DNA of 64,000 nt, taken from contig CAWJLS010000007.1 in assembly GCA_963843755.1 (NCBI GenBank), positions 372,001 through 436,000 of the forward strand. Direction: 5' to 3'. Below are positions 43,639-52,435 of this stretch, piece by piece. The stretch's first letter is position 1. Each line of letters begins with the position of its first letter. The position numbers and the translations under genes are program-made. The notes under the pieces were generated by a model, which was not told the origin of the DNA, did no database searches, and saw only the letters and a program-made list of their open reading frames with translations. The DNA is from CAWJLS01 sp963843755. GTDB taxonomy: Bacteria > Acidobacteriota > Thermoanaerobaculia > Multivoradales > DATKCC01.

Positions 43639-45006
43639 ATGAAGCGCAGGCATCTTGACCCCAAGCTCTTCGATCGGCTCCTTCGAGGGAAGGCGTCCGC
43701 AGAAGAGATGCGGGAGCTTGCATGGCATCTTCTGGATGTCTGCCCGGACTGCTCTGGTGCGGAGGAAGAGTGGCGGGTGGATGACGGAGCGACGACGACC
43801 CTGGACAAGACTGTGGAGATGATCCCCTCGGGCTGTGGCCATGAGGAGGTCTCCCTTGAGCGCGTGCGTACGCGGCTCGAAGGGTCGATGGCGGCGCTAT
43901 TCCGTCAAAAGGACGAGGCTCCTGCGTCCCTGGAGGAGCTCCTGGCTCACCCACCGGAGCGGCAGCGCCTTCTGATCCGCAATAATCCCCGGTTCCAGAG
44001 TGTGCCTCTCGCAGAGCTCTGGCTCGACTCGGTCTGGGAGCAAGGCCTGAACGAGCCGGAGTCGGGCGAGCAGGCGGCCGAGCTCGTTCTGGAGTTGGTC
44101 GACGCGATCGGGCCGGACTTGATGGGTAAAGAGATCCTCGACGACCTCCGTGGTCGGGCGTGGGCCTATCGAGCCAACTTTCGGAGGATCCGTGGTGACT
44201 TCCGATCCGCCTGGGAGGCATTTGGCCTCGCTGATCGATTCGTCGACCAGGGGAGTGGGGATCTCCTGGAAACAGCGCGACTCTGTGATTTGAAATCGAC
44301 GTTGTGCCGGGCTCAAGGAAGGCATGAGGAAGCCCAAGACCTGATTCGGAAGGCGATCGGGATCTACCGGTTGACCGACGAGAGCCACCTCGCGGGTCGA
44401 ACCATGGTGACTCAGGCTCTCTTGTTGAAGGAGCAAGGGAAGCCTGGGCATGCCATCCGGATCCTCAAGGAAGCCGTCGGTATGATCGATGCTGAGCGCG
44501 AGCCGTACTTGATGCTGATCGCGCATCAGAACCTGGTGAGCTACCTGACCGATCTCGGCCGGTATGAGGAAGCCCAGGCGATGCTACCCAGGGTTCGTCG
44601 GCGAACTGTCGAGATCGGGCGCCGAAACGATCTGCTCCGCCTTCGCTGGCTGGAGGGTGACATTCAACTCGGGCTTGGACACGAGGCTCGTGCCGAGAGT
44701 GCCTTCCTCGAGGTGCGGAAGGGCTTCGCGGAGCTTGGGATCGGCTTCGATGCCGCGACGATCAGCTTGGAAATCGCGGCCCTCTACTTGCGCCAGGGGC
44801 GGACGGCTGAAATCAAGCAGCTCGCCGCGGAGATGGTCCCGATCTTCGAGTCCCAGGATGTCCACCAAGAGACCATCGCCGCTCTGCTCCTGTTCAAGAA
44901 GGCCGTCGACATGGAGACCTTGACGGCGCGGATGCTCGAAGAGGTGTCCGACGTTCTCCAGCGCTCCAAGGGGCGTCCCCGTCCTCGGTCCGAGCAGCCT
45001 TCCTGA
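43639..45006 (+). CDS. TPR-repeat protein with N-terminal CxxC motif
   Basis: A 455-residue cytosolic protein. The N-terminus MKRRHLDPKLFDRLLRGKAS leads to HLLDVCPDC (about 29-37), a CxxC-type element like the zinc finger of anti-sigma factors but without clear further ligands. Residues about 150-420 are helical repeats of tetratricopeptide type (LCRAQGRHEEAQDLIRKAIG, LLKEQGKPGHAIRILKEAVG, LTDLGRYEEAQAMLPRV). The stop is followed by a terminator. Proteins of this build in Acidobacteriota are often signalling scaffolds. No kinase or sigma factor is next to it. GC is a little lower than in flanking genes. Confidence 0.78.
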   Translation: MKRRHLDPKLFDRLLRGKASAEEMRELAWHLLDVCPDCSGAEEEWRVDDGATTTLDKTVEMIPSGCGHEEVSLERVRTRLEGSMAALFRQKDEAPASLEELLAHPPERQRLLIRNNPRFQSVPLAELWLDSVWEQGLNEPESGEQAAELVLELVDAIGPDLMGKEILDDLRGRAWAYRANFRRIRGDFRSAWEAFGLADRFVDQGSGDLLETARLCDLKSTLCRAQGRHEEAQDLIRKAIGIYRLTDESHLAGRTMVTQALLLKEQGKPGHAIRILKEAVGMIDAEREPYLMLIAHQNLVSYLTDLGRYEEAQAMLPRVRRRTVEIGRRNDLLRLRWLEGDIQLGLGHEARAESAFLEVRKGFAELGIGFDAATISLEIAALYLRQGRTAEIKQLAAEMVPIFESQDVHQETIAALLLFKKAVDMETLTARMLEEVSDVLQRSKGRPRPRSEQPS

Positions 45007-45035
45007 CGGCCCTGCGCGACCAGCCTCTAGAACAC

Positions 45036-45072
45036 AACGGGCGGCGACCACCTCGCGGTGGTGCCGCCCGTT
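45036..45072. terminator. Hairpin between convergent TPR and MGRYCKAY-family genes
   Basis: A 16-17 bp stem, AACGGGCGGC-G-ACCACC (45036-45052) with 45057-45072, has one bulged base and a four-base loop. It sits 30 bases after the TPR stop and 55 bases before the convergent gene's stop. The U-tract is weak, so termination in both directions is probable but not certain. Confidence 0.65.
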
Positions 45073-45126
45073 CTGCGTTGTGGCCCCCGGGCGCGGTGAT
45101 CGGCCCGGGGCGCTCGTGGGGGAGGC

Positions 45127-45474
45127 CTACTCGGCCTCGGCCCCCTTGTCCGCCCCGTCACTGTCGGTCTCGGCGCCGATGGCCAGGACGTCTTCGGGGA
45201 TGGCGAAGTCGAGGGTCTTCTCGCAGAAGGTCTTCCACCCGTCGCTGTCGTCCTGGAAGACGATGTTCTCGTCGCGGAAGATCCCGTCCGTGACGATCAG
45301 GTCCTCCTGGATGTAGAGGATGTCGTCGTCGGCCAGCTCGGTGCGCTGCTCGACCTCCTCGTCGGGGCGGTCGGGCTCGGGCTGGCGGAGGTTGCCCAGC
45401 TCGGGCTTCCAGTTGTCGTACTTCTTGAGGTCGGACGCGAGGTATGCCTTGCAGTACCTTCCCATTTCGGCCAT
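45127..45474 (-). CDS. Conserved hypothetical protein, MGRYCKAY family
   Basis: A 115-residue acidic cytosolic protein. The opening MAEMGRYCKAYLASDLKKYD, the central DDDILYIQEDLIVTDGIFRD and ENIVFQDDSDGWKTFCEKTL match a small conserved family I remember from cyanobacteria and myxobacteria, whose function is unknown. The C-terminal tail (GAETDSDGADKGAEAE) is poorly conserved and acidic. The single Cys pair (YCK, FCE) does not form an obvious metal site. It is expressed alone, with the S51 peptidase gene 132 bp upstream on the same strand. Confidence 0.78.
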   Translation of the reverse strand: MAEMGRYCKAYLASDLKKYDNWKPELGNLRQPEPDRPDEEVEQRTELADDDILYIQEDLIVTDGIFRDENIVFQDDSDGWKTFCEKTLDFAIPEDVLAIGAETDSDGADKGAEAE

Positions 45475-45606
45475 CGGGTCGATCTCCTCTCGGTTCGGTT
45501 GGTGTCGGTTTGTCGAGGTCTGTCTCGCCGCCGGGCTCGGAGCACGTGCTTCGGAGTGGTCGCGACCGGGGCGGGGGGTGTCTTCGGGTCGTGTGGTTAC
45601 GTCGGA

Positions 45607-46371
45607 TCAGTGGACGATCGGCTCCGGGGCCGGGGCGGCCTCCGGGGTCCCCTCGCCGGGGAAGAGGAGGCTCTGCCGTAGCGCTCCGTCGTCGAGGACG
45701 ATCTCCTGGAGGGGGCGCCGGAGCGGCTCCACTGTACCGTCTGGATGGTAGGCGAGCCCTCCGCCGGAGGGCAGCCCCAGGCCGCGCACGGTCAGGTCCG
45801 AGACGTGGAGCAGGCGCCGCAGGAGCTGCCAGTCGGACGCTTCGCCGTGGGCTTCGAGGATCGCCGGCACCAGGCGGAAGGTCAGGTGGACGGCGTTGCG
45901 CCCGATCTCGTCCGGCGCGCGGTCTTCGGGGGCGATGGCCCAGCCGAGCTGGGCGGCCCCGGCGGAGATGCCCACCAGGGTCGCACCCTCGAAGTAGCGC
46001 CGGGAGATCACGTCGCGGATGCCGCTCTGCTCGAACACCCGCCAGCCGCGCAGCGGGTCGCCGCCGGCCAGCAGGATCAGGTCCGCCCGGTCGAGGAACC
46101 GGCGGTCTTCGTCCGGGAACGTGGACAGGATCATCCGGTGGTCGGTGATGCCGATCGACTCCATGGCGGCCGAGAAGATGGAGTAGAAGTCCGGGTCGTC
46201 ACCGTTCGACGCCCCGAGGTAGGCCGCGCTGGCCCCCTCCGCCGGCAGGTCGTGCGCGATCGTCTCGAGCCACGGCACGTCGGTTTCCGGCTCGCGCCAG
46301 AACAGCAGTTGACTGTCTGCCAGGCAGTAGATCGGCTTCAGCTCTCGCCCGGCGATGGGCTCCTCGCTCAC
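45607..46371 (-). CDS. S51-type (dipeptidase E/cyanophycinase-like) peptidase
   Basis: A 254-residue class-I glutamine amidotransferase-like hydrolase. The nucleophile elbow is Ser136 in LVGISAGAAQLG, with the preceding LILLAGGDPLRGW loop as in peptidase E and cyanophycinase. A His is expected later, and the segments NAVHLTFRLV and LHVSDLTVRGLGLPSGGGLA are candidates for it and for the substrate loop. It probably cleaves Asp-X dipeptides or beta-aspartyl peptides, but the exact substrate is open. There is no signal peptide. Confidence 0.82.
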   Translation of the reverse strand: MSEEPIAGRELKPIYCLADSQLLFWREPETDVPWLETIAHDLPAEGASAAYLGASNGDDPDFYSIFSAAMESIGITDHRMILSTFPDEDRRFLDRADLILLAGGDPLRGWRVFEQSGIRDVISRRYFEGATLVGISAGAAQLGWAIAPEDRAPDEIGRNAVHLTFRLVPAILEAHGEASDWQLLRRLLHVSDLTVRGLGLPSGGGLAYHPDGTVEPLRRPLQEIVLDDGALRQSLLFPGEGTPEAAPAPEPIVH

Positions 46372-46720
46372 TCCAACTCTCCCTTGTCGGCCGAGGTGAC
46401 CTGCTTGCGGACCGGCGCACGGCGCCGGTCTCCCCTGCTTGAGTGCGTGGAGGGACCGGAAGCGAGACGGGGGTCGTGGAGTCGTTGCGTGAAGACGGGT
46501 CGAAGTCGCCGGTGGCGGCAGTCGACCGGTCCGCCGGCCGGTCCCCCGAACGGTCCCACAACCGGTCCCACAACCGGTCTAGGCGCGACCCGTGGAGGGG
46601 CGGCCGTTCACGCTAGAATACCCGCGGATTTCCTGTCGTCCGGAGCGCTCCGCGCCCCGTCCCTCTTCGGGTGGTGAGGCACGGCTCCGGTCGACGCGAC
46701 CGCCTTTCAAGGGGAGCTCC
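46372..46720. other. Spacer with short tandem repeats
   Basis: 349 bases without a gene between divergent transcripts. CGGTCCCACAAC is repeated exactly at 46551-46562 and 46563-46574 with a partial third copy. TAGAAT near 46615 could be a -10 box for the gene at 46721. Confidence 0.5.
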
Positions 46721-47179
46721 ATGACCCAGCCCATCGCACCGCCTCCGCCCCCGCCGGCCGGAACCCCGCCGGCAGGCAACCCGCGACAGATGGTCGACGG
46801 CCCGGCGATCGGGCTGATTGTCACCGGCGTCATCGGTATCTTGCTGGGGCTGCTCAGCCTGCTCTCGCATCTCGTCGGATTCGGCATGTCGAGCCTCGGC
46901 AACGAGCTCGGAGACTATGGCGGGTACGAGCGCTACGCGAGCTTCATGAGCGGCAGCGTCGGCATCTTCTTCGCCTTCGTCGGTCTCGGCATCTCGGCGT
47001 TCGTCATCTGGGCGGCGCTCAAGATGCGAAACCTGGAGAATCGGGTGCTGGCGATCGTGGCGAGCGTCCTGGCGATGGTCCCCTGCCTCGGCCCCTGCTG
47101 CCTGATCGGCATTCCCGTCGGCATCTGGAGCCTGGTGGTCCTGCTGAAGCCCGAGGTCCAGCAGGCGTTCGTCAGTTGA
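46721..47179 (+). CDS. Small multi-span membrane protein
   Basis: A 152-residue protein. The Pro-rich cytosolic head (APPPPPPAGTPPAGN) is followed by about three or four membrane segments (GLIVTGVIGILLGLLSLLSH, FFAFVGLGISAFVIWAALKM, CLGPCCLIGIPVGIWSLVVL). The layout resembles DUF4190/TM2-like proteins, which have no assigned function. The ATG at 46721 follows AAGGGGAG. Its stop overlaps the start of the DUF2752 gene by four bases, so the two are coupled. Confidence 0.7.
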   Translation: MTQPIAPPPPPPAGTPPAGNPRQMVDGPAIGLIVTGVIGILLGLLSLLSHLVGFGMSSLGNELGDYGGYERYASFMSGSVGIFFAFVGLGISAFVIWAALKMRNLENRVLAIVASVLAMVPCLGPCCLIGIPVGIWSLVVLLKPEVQQAFVS

Positions 47180-47712
47180 CGCCGGCCGGCGAGACCCCGA
47201 CCCCGACCCCGACGCCGACCTCGGCGCCTGCGCCGGCCCCTCGGGCGGCGCTGTCTCCGGAGCGGATCGCCGCCGCCGAGCGCCGGCTCCACCTGTTGGT
47301 CCTGGCGATCTGCCTGGGCCTGGTCGGGACCGCCTTCGTGCTCACGCCGGCCAGTCCGGCCGCTTCGATTCGAGCCGGCGGCGGAGCGATCACCCTCGCC
47401 GGCTTCCGGCTTCCCGAGGTATGTGCCTTCAAGCGCGTCACGGGGCTGCCCTGTCCCGGGTGCGGCCTGACCCGCTCGTGGGTCGCCGCCGTCCACGGCG
47501 ACCTGGCGGACAGTTTCGCCTTCCACCGGCTCGGCTGGCTGGTGCTCCTCTACGTCGTCGTCCAAGCGCTCCGGCACGGCGCCTGGCTGGTGGTCACGGG
47601 GCGACGGGAGGCGATCGAGCGAGCCGGCGGCTGGCTCGACCGCGGGATCATCCCTCTGGGCGGGCTGCTCCTGATCGCCTGGGTGCCGACGCTGCTCGCC
47701 GCGCTCGGCTGA
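47176..47712 (+). CDS. DUF2752 membrane protein
   Basis: A 178-residue membrane protein. The DUF2752 signature is FKRVTGLPCPGCGLTRSWVA (about 84-103), with two cysteines in CPGC next to the Gly-Leu-Thr-Arg loop. Hydrophobic segments flank it (LHLLVLAICLGLVGTAFVLT, LGWLVLLYVVVQAL, LGGLLLIAWVPTLLA). The N-terminal 25 residues are a Thr/Pro repeat. The start is TTG overlapping the previous stop, with no other start near, so translational coupling is likely. The family has no settled function. Confidence 0.82.
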   Translation: MTPAGETPTPTPTPTSAPAPAPRAALSPERIAAAERRLHLLVLAICLGLVGTAFVLTPASPAASIRAGGGAITLAGFRLPEVCAFKRVTGLPCPGCGLTRSWVAAVHGDLADSFAFHRLGWLVLLYVVVQALRHGAWLVVTGRREAIERAGGWLDRGIIPLGGLLLIAWVPTLLAALG

Positions 47713-47810
47713 CGTCACCCTCGCCGGCCGGCGAGAGGTCGCGTGGGACGGGCGGAGCCAGGTATCAGAACTGGGGGAACTGGGGGCCGCGGGGCCCCGG
47801 GGAAGGGGAG

Positions 47811-47885
47811 TGGAGCCGACGATCGGACTTGAACCGATGACCTGCCGCTTACGAGGCGGCTGCTCTACCACTGAGCTACGTCGGC
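47811..47885 (-). tRNA. tRNA-Thr (anticodon CGT)
   Basis: A complete cloverleaf on the minus strand: acceptor GCCGACG/CGTCGGC, D-arm GCTCAGTGGTAGAGC, anticodon stem GCCGC/GCGGC around loop CTCGTAA (anticodon CGT, reading ACG), and T-arm ATCGG TTCAAGT CCGAT. The discriminator is T, and the CCA end is encoded. Confidence 0.96.
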
Positions 47886-48028
47886 TCTGAAGGGGCTTGG
47901 GAGCCCGCCGCGGCGCTCTGGCCGCGGAGGCGTGAGTCTAACGGATCGGTCCGTGTCGGGCAACGGTCGCGCGGGCTCCCTCCCGCGCGGCGCCGGGCAC
48001 GCTCTCGTCGTGGGTCGGACAGTCCCGC

Positions 48029-51000
48029 TCAGGCCGTCGCGGCCTGCTCTTCGCCGTCTTCCGGGTGGATCTCGTCGAGCTCCACCGAGACCAGCTTGGA
48101 GACCCCCCGTTCTTCCATGGTGACGCCGTAGAGAGTCGAGGCGGCCTGCATGCTGAGCTTGTTGTGGGTGATCAGGAGGAACTGGGTGTCCCCGGCCATC
48201 TCCCCCAGCATCTCGACGAAGCGGACGGTGTTGGGGTCGTCGAGCGGCGCGTCGACCTCGTCCAGGATGCAGAACGGCGAGGGCTTGGTCTGGAAGAGGG
48301 CGAAGAGCAGGGCCACGGCGGTCAGTGCCTTCTCGCCGCCGGAGAGCAGCATCAGGTTCTGGAGCCGCTTGCCGGGGGGGCGGGCGACGATCTCGATGCC
48401 GCTTTCGAGCGGGTCCTCCTCGTCCTGGAGGCGCATCTCGGCCTCGCCGCCGCGGAAGAGCTTGACGAAGATCTCGCCGAACGACCGGTTGACCTCGGCG
48501 AAGGTCTCCCGGAAACGCTCGCTCGAGGTCTGGTTGATCTCGCGGATCGTCCGCCTCAGGCTCTCGACGGACTGCTCCACGTCGGCCCGCTGCTCGGTGA
48601 GGAAGCCGTGGCGCTCCTTCTGCTCCTCGTACTCCTCGACCGCCAGGACGTTGACCGGACCGAGCCGCTCGAGGGTCGCCTTGGTACGGGCGAGCTCCGT
48701 CTCGAGATCGGAGAGCTCCGCCAGGTCGGCCTGATCGAGCTCCTCCAGATCCTCGTCGCCGCCCGCTCCTACCGCCTCCGACCGGGCGAGGGGCTGGGGC
48801 AGGTCGCGGTGGAACTCTTCGCGGAAGTCGGCCGCCACGTGGCCGGCGTTCTGCTTGAGCTCGGCCTCCTTGATGCGCAGCCCTTCGACGGTCTCCCGGG
48901 CGCCGTCGCGCTCGGTCCGGAGCTCGTTGAGAGAGCCTTCGAGGGCGCGGATCGCGGCCCGCTTCCCGTCGAGGCGCTCCTGCTCGCCGAGGGTCGCCTG
49001 CTCGGCCTCGGCACGCTGTTCGAGCGCCTCCTGAAGCTCCCGCTCGGCCCGCTCCATGTCCCCTTCGAGCTGGCCGCGGCGCTCGGCGAGGCGCGCCGCC
49101 TCCTCGTCCCAGGCGGACGCCTGGCGCCGGCCCTCGTCGATCTCGCGCCGCAGGCGCTCCATCTCCCGATCGTGGGAGTCGAGCCGCTCCTTGAGCAGCT
49201 CCAGGCGGCCGCGCCGTCCGGCGCTCGACTCGCGGAGGCTCTCACGGCGTTCCTTGGCCCCGCGCACCTCCTCGCCCAGCCGATCGAAACGCTCCTGGAG
49301 CTCCCGGTGACGCTCCTGGGCGGCCTCGATCTCGGCGCCGGCCGAGGCCTGACGCTCCCGGGCCTCGCCGATCTCGCCGTCGAGCTGGCCGCGCTCGCGC
49401 TCGAGCTTTTCGCCCTCGCCCTGGAGGCGGCGATGGCGGGCCACCGCGTCCTCCTTGCGCGCCCGGGCGACGGCCAGCTCCTGGCGCTGTCCGGCGATCG
49501 CCCGCTCCTCGTCGTTCTTGGCGCCGGCGGTCTCCGAGCGCAGGGCCACCAGCCGCTCCAGCTCCGCCCGGGCGGCTTCGAGCTTCTCCTCCAGGATGGG
49601 GATCGCCTCGCCCAGCTCCGCCTTCTGGCGCTCCCGCTCCAGCACGCCGGGCTCGCCCCGCTGGCCCGGGACGTGGACCACGCCGCCCTGGAACCAGAGC
49701 CCTTCGGGGGCGAGGAAGGCGACGCCCCGGTGACGGTGGGCTAGGCGCTGAGCGGAGGCGGCGTCCTCGACCAGGTAGGCGGGGGGGAGGGCGGCGGCCA
49801 GAGCCGCGTCCAGCCCTAGGCCCCGGCCGAGGGGGAGAACCACGGCGGGGTCGTCGACCTCGTCGCTCCCCTCGCTCCCCTCGCTCCCCTCGTTACCATC
49901 GGGCATCGCGCCCGCCAGCGGACGGACGAGCTGGGCGGCGGCGCGCTCCTCGAGGCCGTGGGCCAGCTCCAGGGCGTCCCGGTCGGCGCCGATCACCACC
50001 GCGTCGGCCAGCTCGCCGAGATAGCGGTCGAGGGCGCGTTCCCACCCTTCGACGGCGCGCACCTGGTCGGCCAGATAGGTCGGCGCCGGGATGCCCTGGT
50101 CTGCCAGGGCCTGCTCGAGGGCGGTGCGCCGCTCGGCGTGGGCGCGGGTGAGCTCCTCGAGGAGCTTGCGCCGCTGGCGGCTCTCGGACAGCCGGGTTTC
50201 GAGGCGCCGCACCTCGTCCACCGCCCGCGCCTCCTGCTCGAGGATCTCGGCCAGGCGCTTCGCCATGCGCTCGATCTCGGCCGCCCGTCGCTCGATCGAC
50301 CCTTCGAGGTCGCCGACCCGGGCCGTCGCCGTCTCGAGCGTCTCGACGGCCTGGGCCAGCTCGGTGCCGTGCTCGGCGATCTCCTCGCCCAACCGGTGGC
50401 TCCGGTAGTTGGCCTTCTCGAGCTCGATCTCGCCCTGGTGGAGGCGCTGGCGCAGCCGGTTGACCTCGGCCGACGCCTGGAGGAGCTCGGTCCGGACCGC
50501 CTCGAGCCGGCGCTCGGCCTCGGCCAGGGCCTGCTCGGCCGCACTCACCTCTTCGGCGTCGCGGCTCACCGCGTCGGCCGCCGTGGCCAGCTCGCCGTCG
50601 ATCTCCGCCCGCCGCTCCTCGAGCTCGGTCAGGGTGGCGGTGCGCTCCTCGGCCTCGTGGCTCCGGCGCTCGGCGAGGGTCCGGCCGCTCGCCATCCGCT
50701 CGGCGATCTCCTGGACCCGCTCACGGCCGCTCTTCAGGAGCTGCTGGCGTCCTTCGATGGTGGCGCTCAGGTCCGCCACGGTCTTGTGGCGCTCGGCGAC
50801 GCCGGCGGCCATGCGGTCGAGCTCCTCGCGGCCGGCGGCGAGCTCGGCCTCGCGGCGGTGGAGGTCGGCGGCGAGGGCGGCGTCGCGGGAGAGCGCGCTC
50901 TCGAGCTCCGCGCGCACCACCTCCAGCCGGTCGCGGATCTGGCGCCAGCGGCCCAGCAGAACCTGCTCGAGCTGCCGGCGGTAGTCCTTCTGCTTCTCCT

Positions 51001-51649
51001 GGTAACGGCGCGCAGCGTTCGCCTGGCGCTTGAGCGACCGGAGCGCCCGCTCGACCTCGCCGACCACGTCCTCGAGCCGCAGCAGGTTCGCCCGCGCCTC
51101 CTCCAGCTTGACCTCGGCGACCCGCTTCCTCGCCTTGTAGCGGGTGATTCCGGCCGCCTCCTCGAGCAGCCGGCGCCGCTCCTGGGGCTTGCCGGAGAGG
51201 ATCATGCCGATCTTGCCCTGCTCGATCACCGAGTAGGTGCGGATGCCCAGCCCGGTGTCCATCAGGGTGTCCTTGATCTCCTTGAGCCGCACCACCCGGT
51301 CGTTGAGCCGGTACTGGCTCTCGCCGCTGCGGAAGACCCGCCGGCCGATGGTCAGCTCGCCGTCCTCGGCGTGAGGGAAGGAGGGGTCGGTCTCGAGCAC
51401 CAGGGAGACCTCGGCCATGCCGAGCGGTTTGCGCTCGGACGAGCCGTTGAAGATCACGTCCTCCATGGTCTCGCCGCGCAGGCTCTTGGCGCTCTGCTCG
51501 CCCAGGACCCAGGTCATGGCGTCGGAGAGGTTCGACTTGCCGCACCCGTTCGGTCCGACGATGGCAGTGATGCCACCGGCGAACTGGAGGTCGGTCGGGT
51601 CGACGAAGGACTTGAATCCGGACAGCTCGAGGCGCTTCAGTTTCAGCAT
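48029..51649 (-). CDS. smc: Chromosome segregation protein SMC
   Basis: A 1206-residue SMC ATPase that compacts and segregates the chromosome with ScpA and ScpB. The N-terminal head has Walker A GPNGCGKSN (32-40). Long coiled coils follow on both sides of a hinge (about 510-680, starting VEGWERALDRYLGELADAV). The C-terminal head holds the signature LLSGGEKALTAVAL and Walker B FCILDEVDAPLDD. Length is standard for bacteria. In the hinge a 9-bp tandem repeat encodes EGSEGSEGSDE (about 586-596), an unusual insertion. A possible promoter lies just before the ATG. ScpA/B are not in the window. Confidence 0.96.
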   Translation of the reverse strand: MLKLKRLELSGFKSFVDPTDLQFAGGITAIVGPNGCGKSNLSDAMTWVLGEQSAKSLRGETMEDVIFNGSSERKPLGMAEVSLVLETDPSFPHAEDGELTIGRRVFRSGESQYRLNDRVVRLKEIKDTLMDTGLGIRTYSVIEQGKIGMILSGKPQERRRLLEEAAGITRYKARKRVAEVKLEEARANLLRLEDVVGEVERALRSLKRQANAARRYQEKQKDYRRQLEQVLLGRWRQIRDRLEVVRAELESALSRDAALAADLHRREAELAAGREELDRMAAGVAERHKTVADLSATIEGRQQLLKSGRERVQEIAERMASGRTLAERRSHEAEERTATLTELEERRAEIDGELATAADAVSRDAEEVSAAEQALAEAERRLEAVRTELLQASAEVNRLRQRLHQGEIELEKANYRSHRLGEEIAEHGTELAQAVETLETATARVGDLEGSIERRAAEIERMAKRLAEILEQEARAVDEVRRLETRLSESRQRRKLLEELTRAHAERRTALEQALADQGIPAPTYLADQVRAVEGWERALDRYLGELADAVVIGADRDALELAHGLEERAAAQLVRPLAGAMPDGNEGSEGSEGSDEVDDPAVVLPLGRGLGLDAALAAALPPAYLVEDAASAQRLAHRHRGVAFLAPEGLWFQGGVVHVPGQRGEPGVLERERQKAELGEAIPILEEKLEAARAELERLVALRSETAGAKNDEERAIAGQRQELAVARARKEDAVARHRRLQGEGEKLERERGQLDGEIGEARERQASAGAEIEAAQERHRELQERFDRLGEEVRGAKERRESLRESSAGRRGRLELLKERLDSHDREMERLRREIDEGRRQASAWDEEAARLAERRGQLEGDMERAERELQEALEQRAEAEQATLGEQERLDGKRAAIRALEGSLNELRTERDGARETVEGLRIKEAELKQNAGHVAADFREEFHRDLPQPLARSEAVGAGGDEDLEELDQADLAELSDLETELARTKATLERLGPVNVLAVEEYEEQKERHGFLTEQRADVEQSVESLRRTIREINQTSSERFRETFAEVNRSFGEIFVKLFRGGEAEMRLQDEEDPLESGIEIVARPPGKRLQNLMLLSGGEKALTAVALLFALFQTKPSPFCILDEVDAPLDDPNTVRFVEMLGEMAGDTQFLLITHNKLSMQAASTLYGVTMEERGVSKLVSVELDEIHPEDGEEQAATA

Positions 51650-51664
51650 GGCGTCAGACCGGCG

Positions 51665-51693
51665 AGCCTAGCAGACAGGGGCTCGGCCGACAA
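51665..51693 (-). promoter_or_regulatory. Candidate smc promoter
   Basis: On the minus strand TTGTCG (51693-51688), 17 bases, then TAGGCT (51670-51665), which ends 15 bases before the smc ATG at 51649. Spacing is ideal and the hexamers match four of six consensus bases or better. Confidence 0.4.
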
Positions 51694-51784
51694 GAGATTT
51701 GACACTATCCGTGGTAGGTGCTCGGGTAGATCCTACTACATGTCGTGGTGATGCCCCGGACCGCACAGGCGCGGGATCGAGGGC

Positions 51785-52435
51785 TCAGGAACGCTTCGCC
51801 GGCGCCGTGTCGCTGGCTGCGTCGCCGGCAGGTGGCAGCAGACGGTCGAGGTAGAACGCCGCCCACAGGATGAGCGGGAAGGCGAGCTTGACCGGCAGGT
51901 CGAGCACGTGTTTGCCCAGGCCCCAGAGGTTGCGGGCGACGGCGCCGTAGTGCTCCAGGCTCCACGAGCCAAGCTGGGTCGTGTAGGTGAACTGGATCCA
52001 GAACACGACCAGGGCGATGTGGAAAAACGCCGTGATCAGCAGCGCCACACCCAGGTCCCCCAGGCGCTTGCGCCACGCCAGGTCGGGCGTGCCGAGGAAC
52101 AGTGCCGCCAGCAGGATGAAATGGAAGTGGAGGTCGGTGACCCGAAACGATCCGACCACGTCGTCCGAGGGGGGGAAGTCGGTGCGCGCGATGAGCGCGA
52201 AGTGGTCGTCCTTCGGCACCAGGCGGGTGACGTTCGGGCTCTCGACCAGCAGGTGGATGACGTTCTGGCCGGCGACCTCCAGGAACCGGTTGTAGACCGG
52301 CGTCAGCGCCAGCCAGACGAGCGCCATCGGCACCATCCAGAGGAGGGTGTTGCGGACCAGCCGGAGGCCGAACGACCGGCGCGTGCCGGCCGGCTGCTCG
52401 GCGGCCGCTGCCCGCGCCCGGCTCCGCCGCGTCAC
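51785..52435 (-). CDS. Exosortase H-associated membrane protein
   Basis: A 216-residue membrane protein. About four or five hydrophobic segments can be traced (TLLWMVPMALVWLALTPVYN, FHFILLAALFLGTPDLAW, LGVALLITAFFHIALVVFWI, LAFPLILWAAFYLDRLL). The partner position and size match the membrane protein that accompanies exosortase H. Its role is unknown. I take the GTG at 52435, whose GTGA overlaps the xrtH stop by four bases. Upstream of that the frame is antisense-like and non-coding. Confidence 0.82.
   Translation of the reverse strand: MTRRSRARAAAAEQPAGTRRSFGLRLVRNTLLWMVPMALVWLALTPVYNRFLEVAGQNVIHLLVESPNVTRLVPKDDHFALIARTDFPPSDDVVGSFRVTDLHFHFILLAALFLGTPDLAWRKRLGDLGVALLITAFFHIALVVFWIQFTYTTQLGSWSLEHYGAVARNLWGLGKHVLDLPVKLAFPLILWAAFYLDRLLPPAGDAASDTAPAKRS

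Noticed and set aside
47713..47810. G-rich palindromic stretch beside the tRNA gene
   Set aside because: Short GC-rich self-complementary pieces are expected by chance at this base composition. No copy count or U-tract supports a feature.
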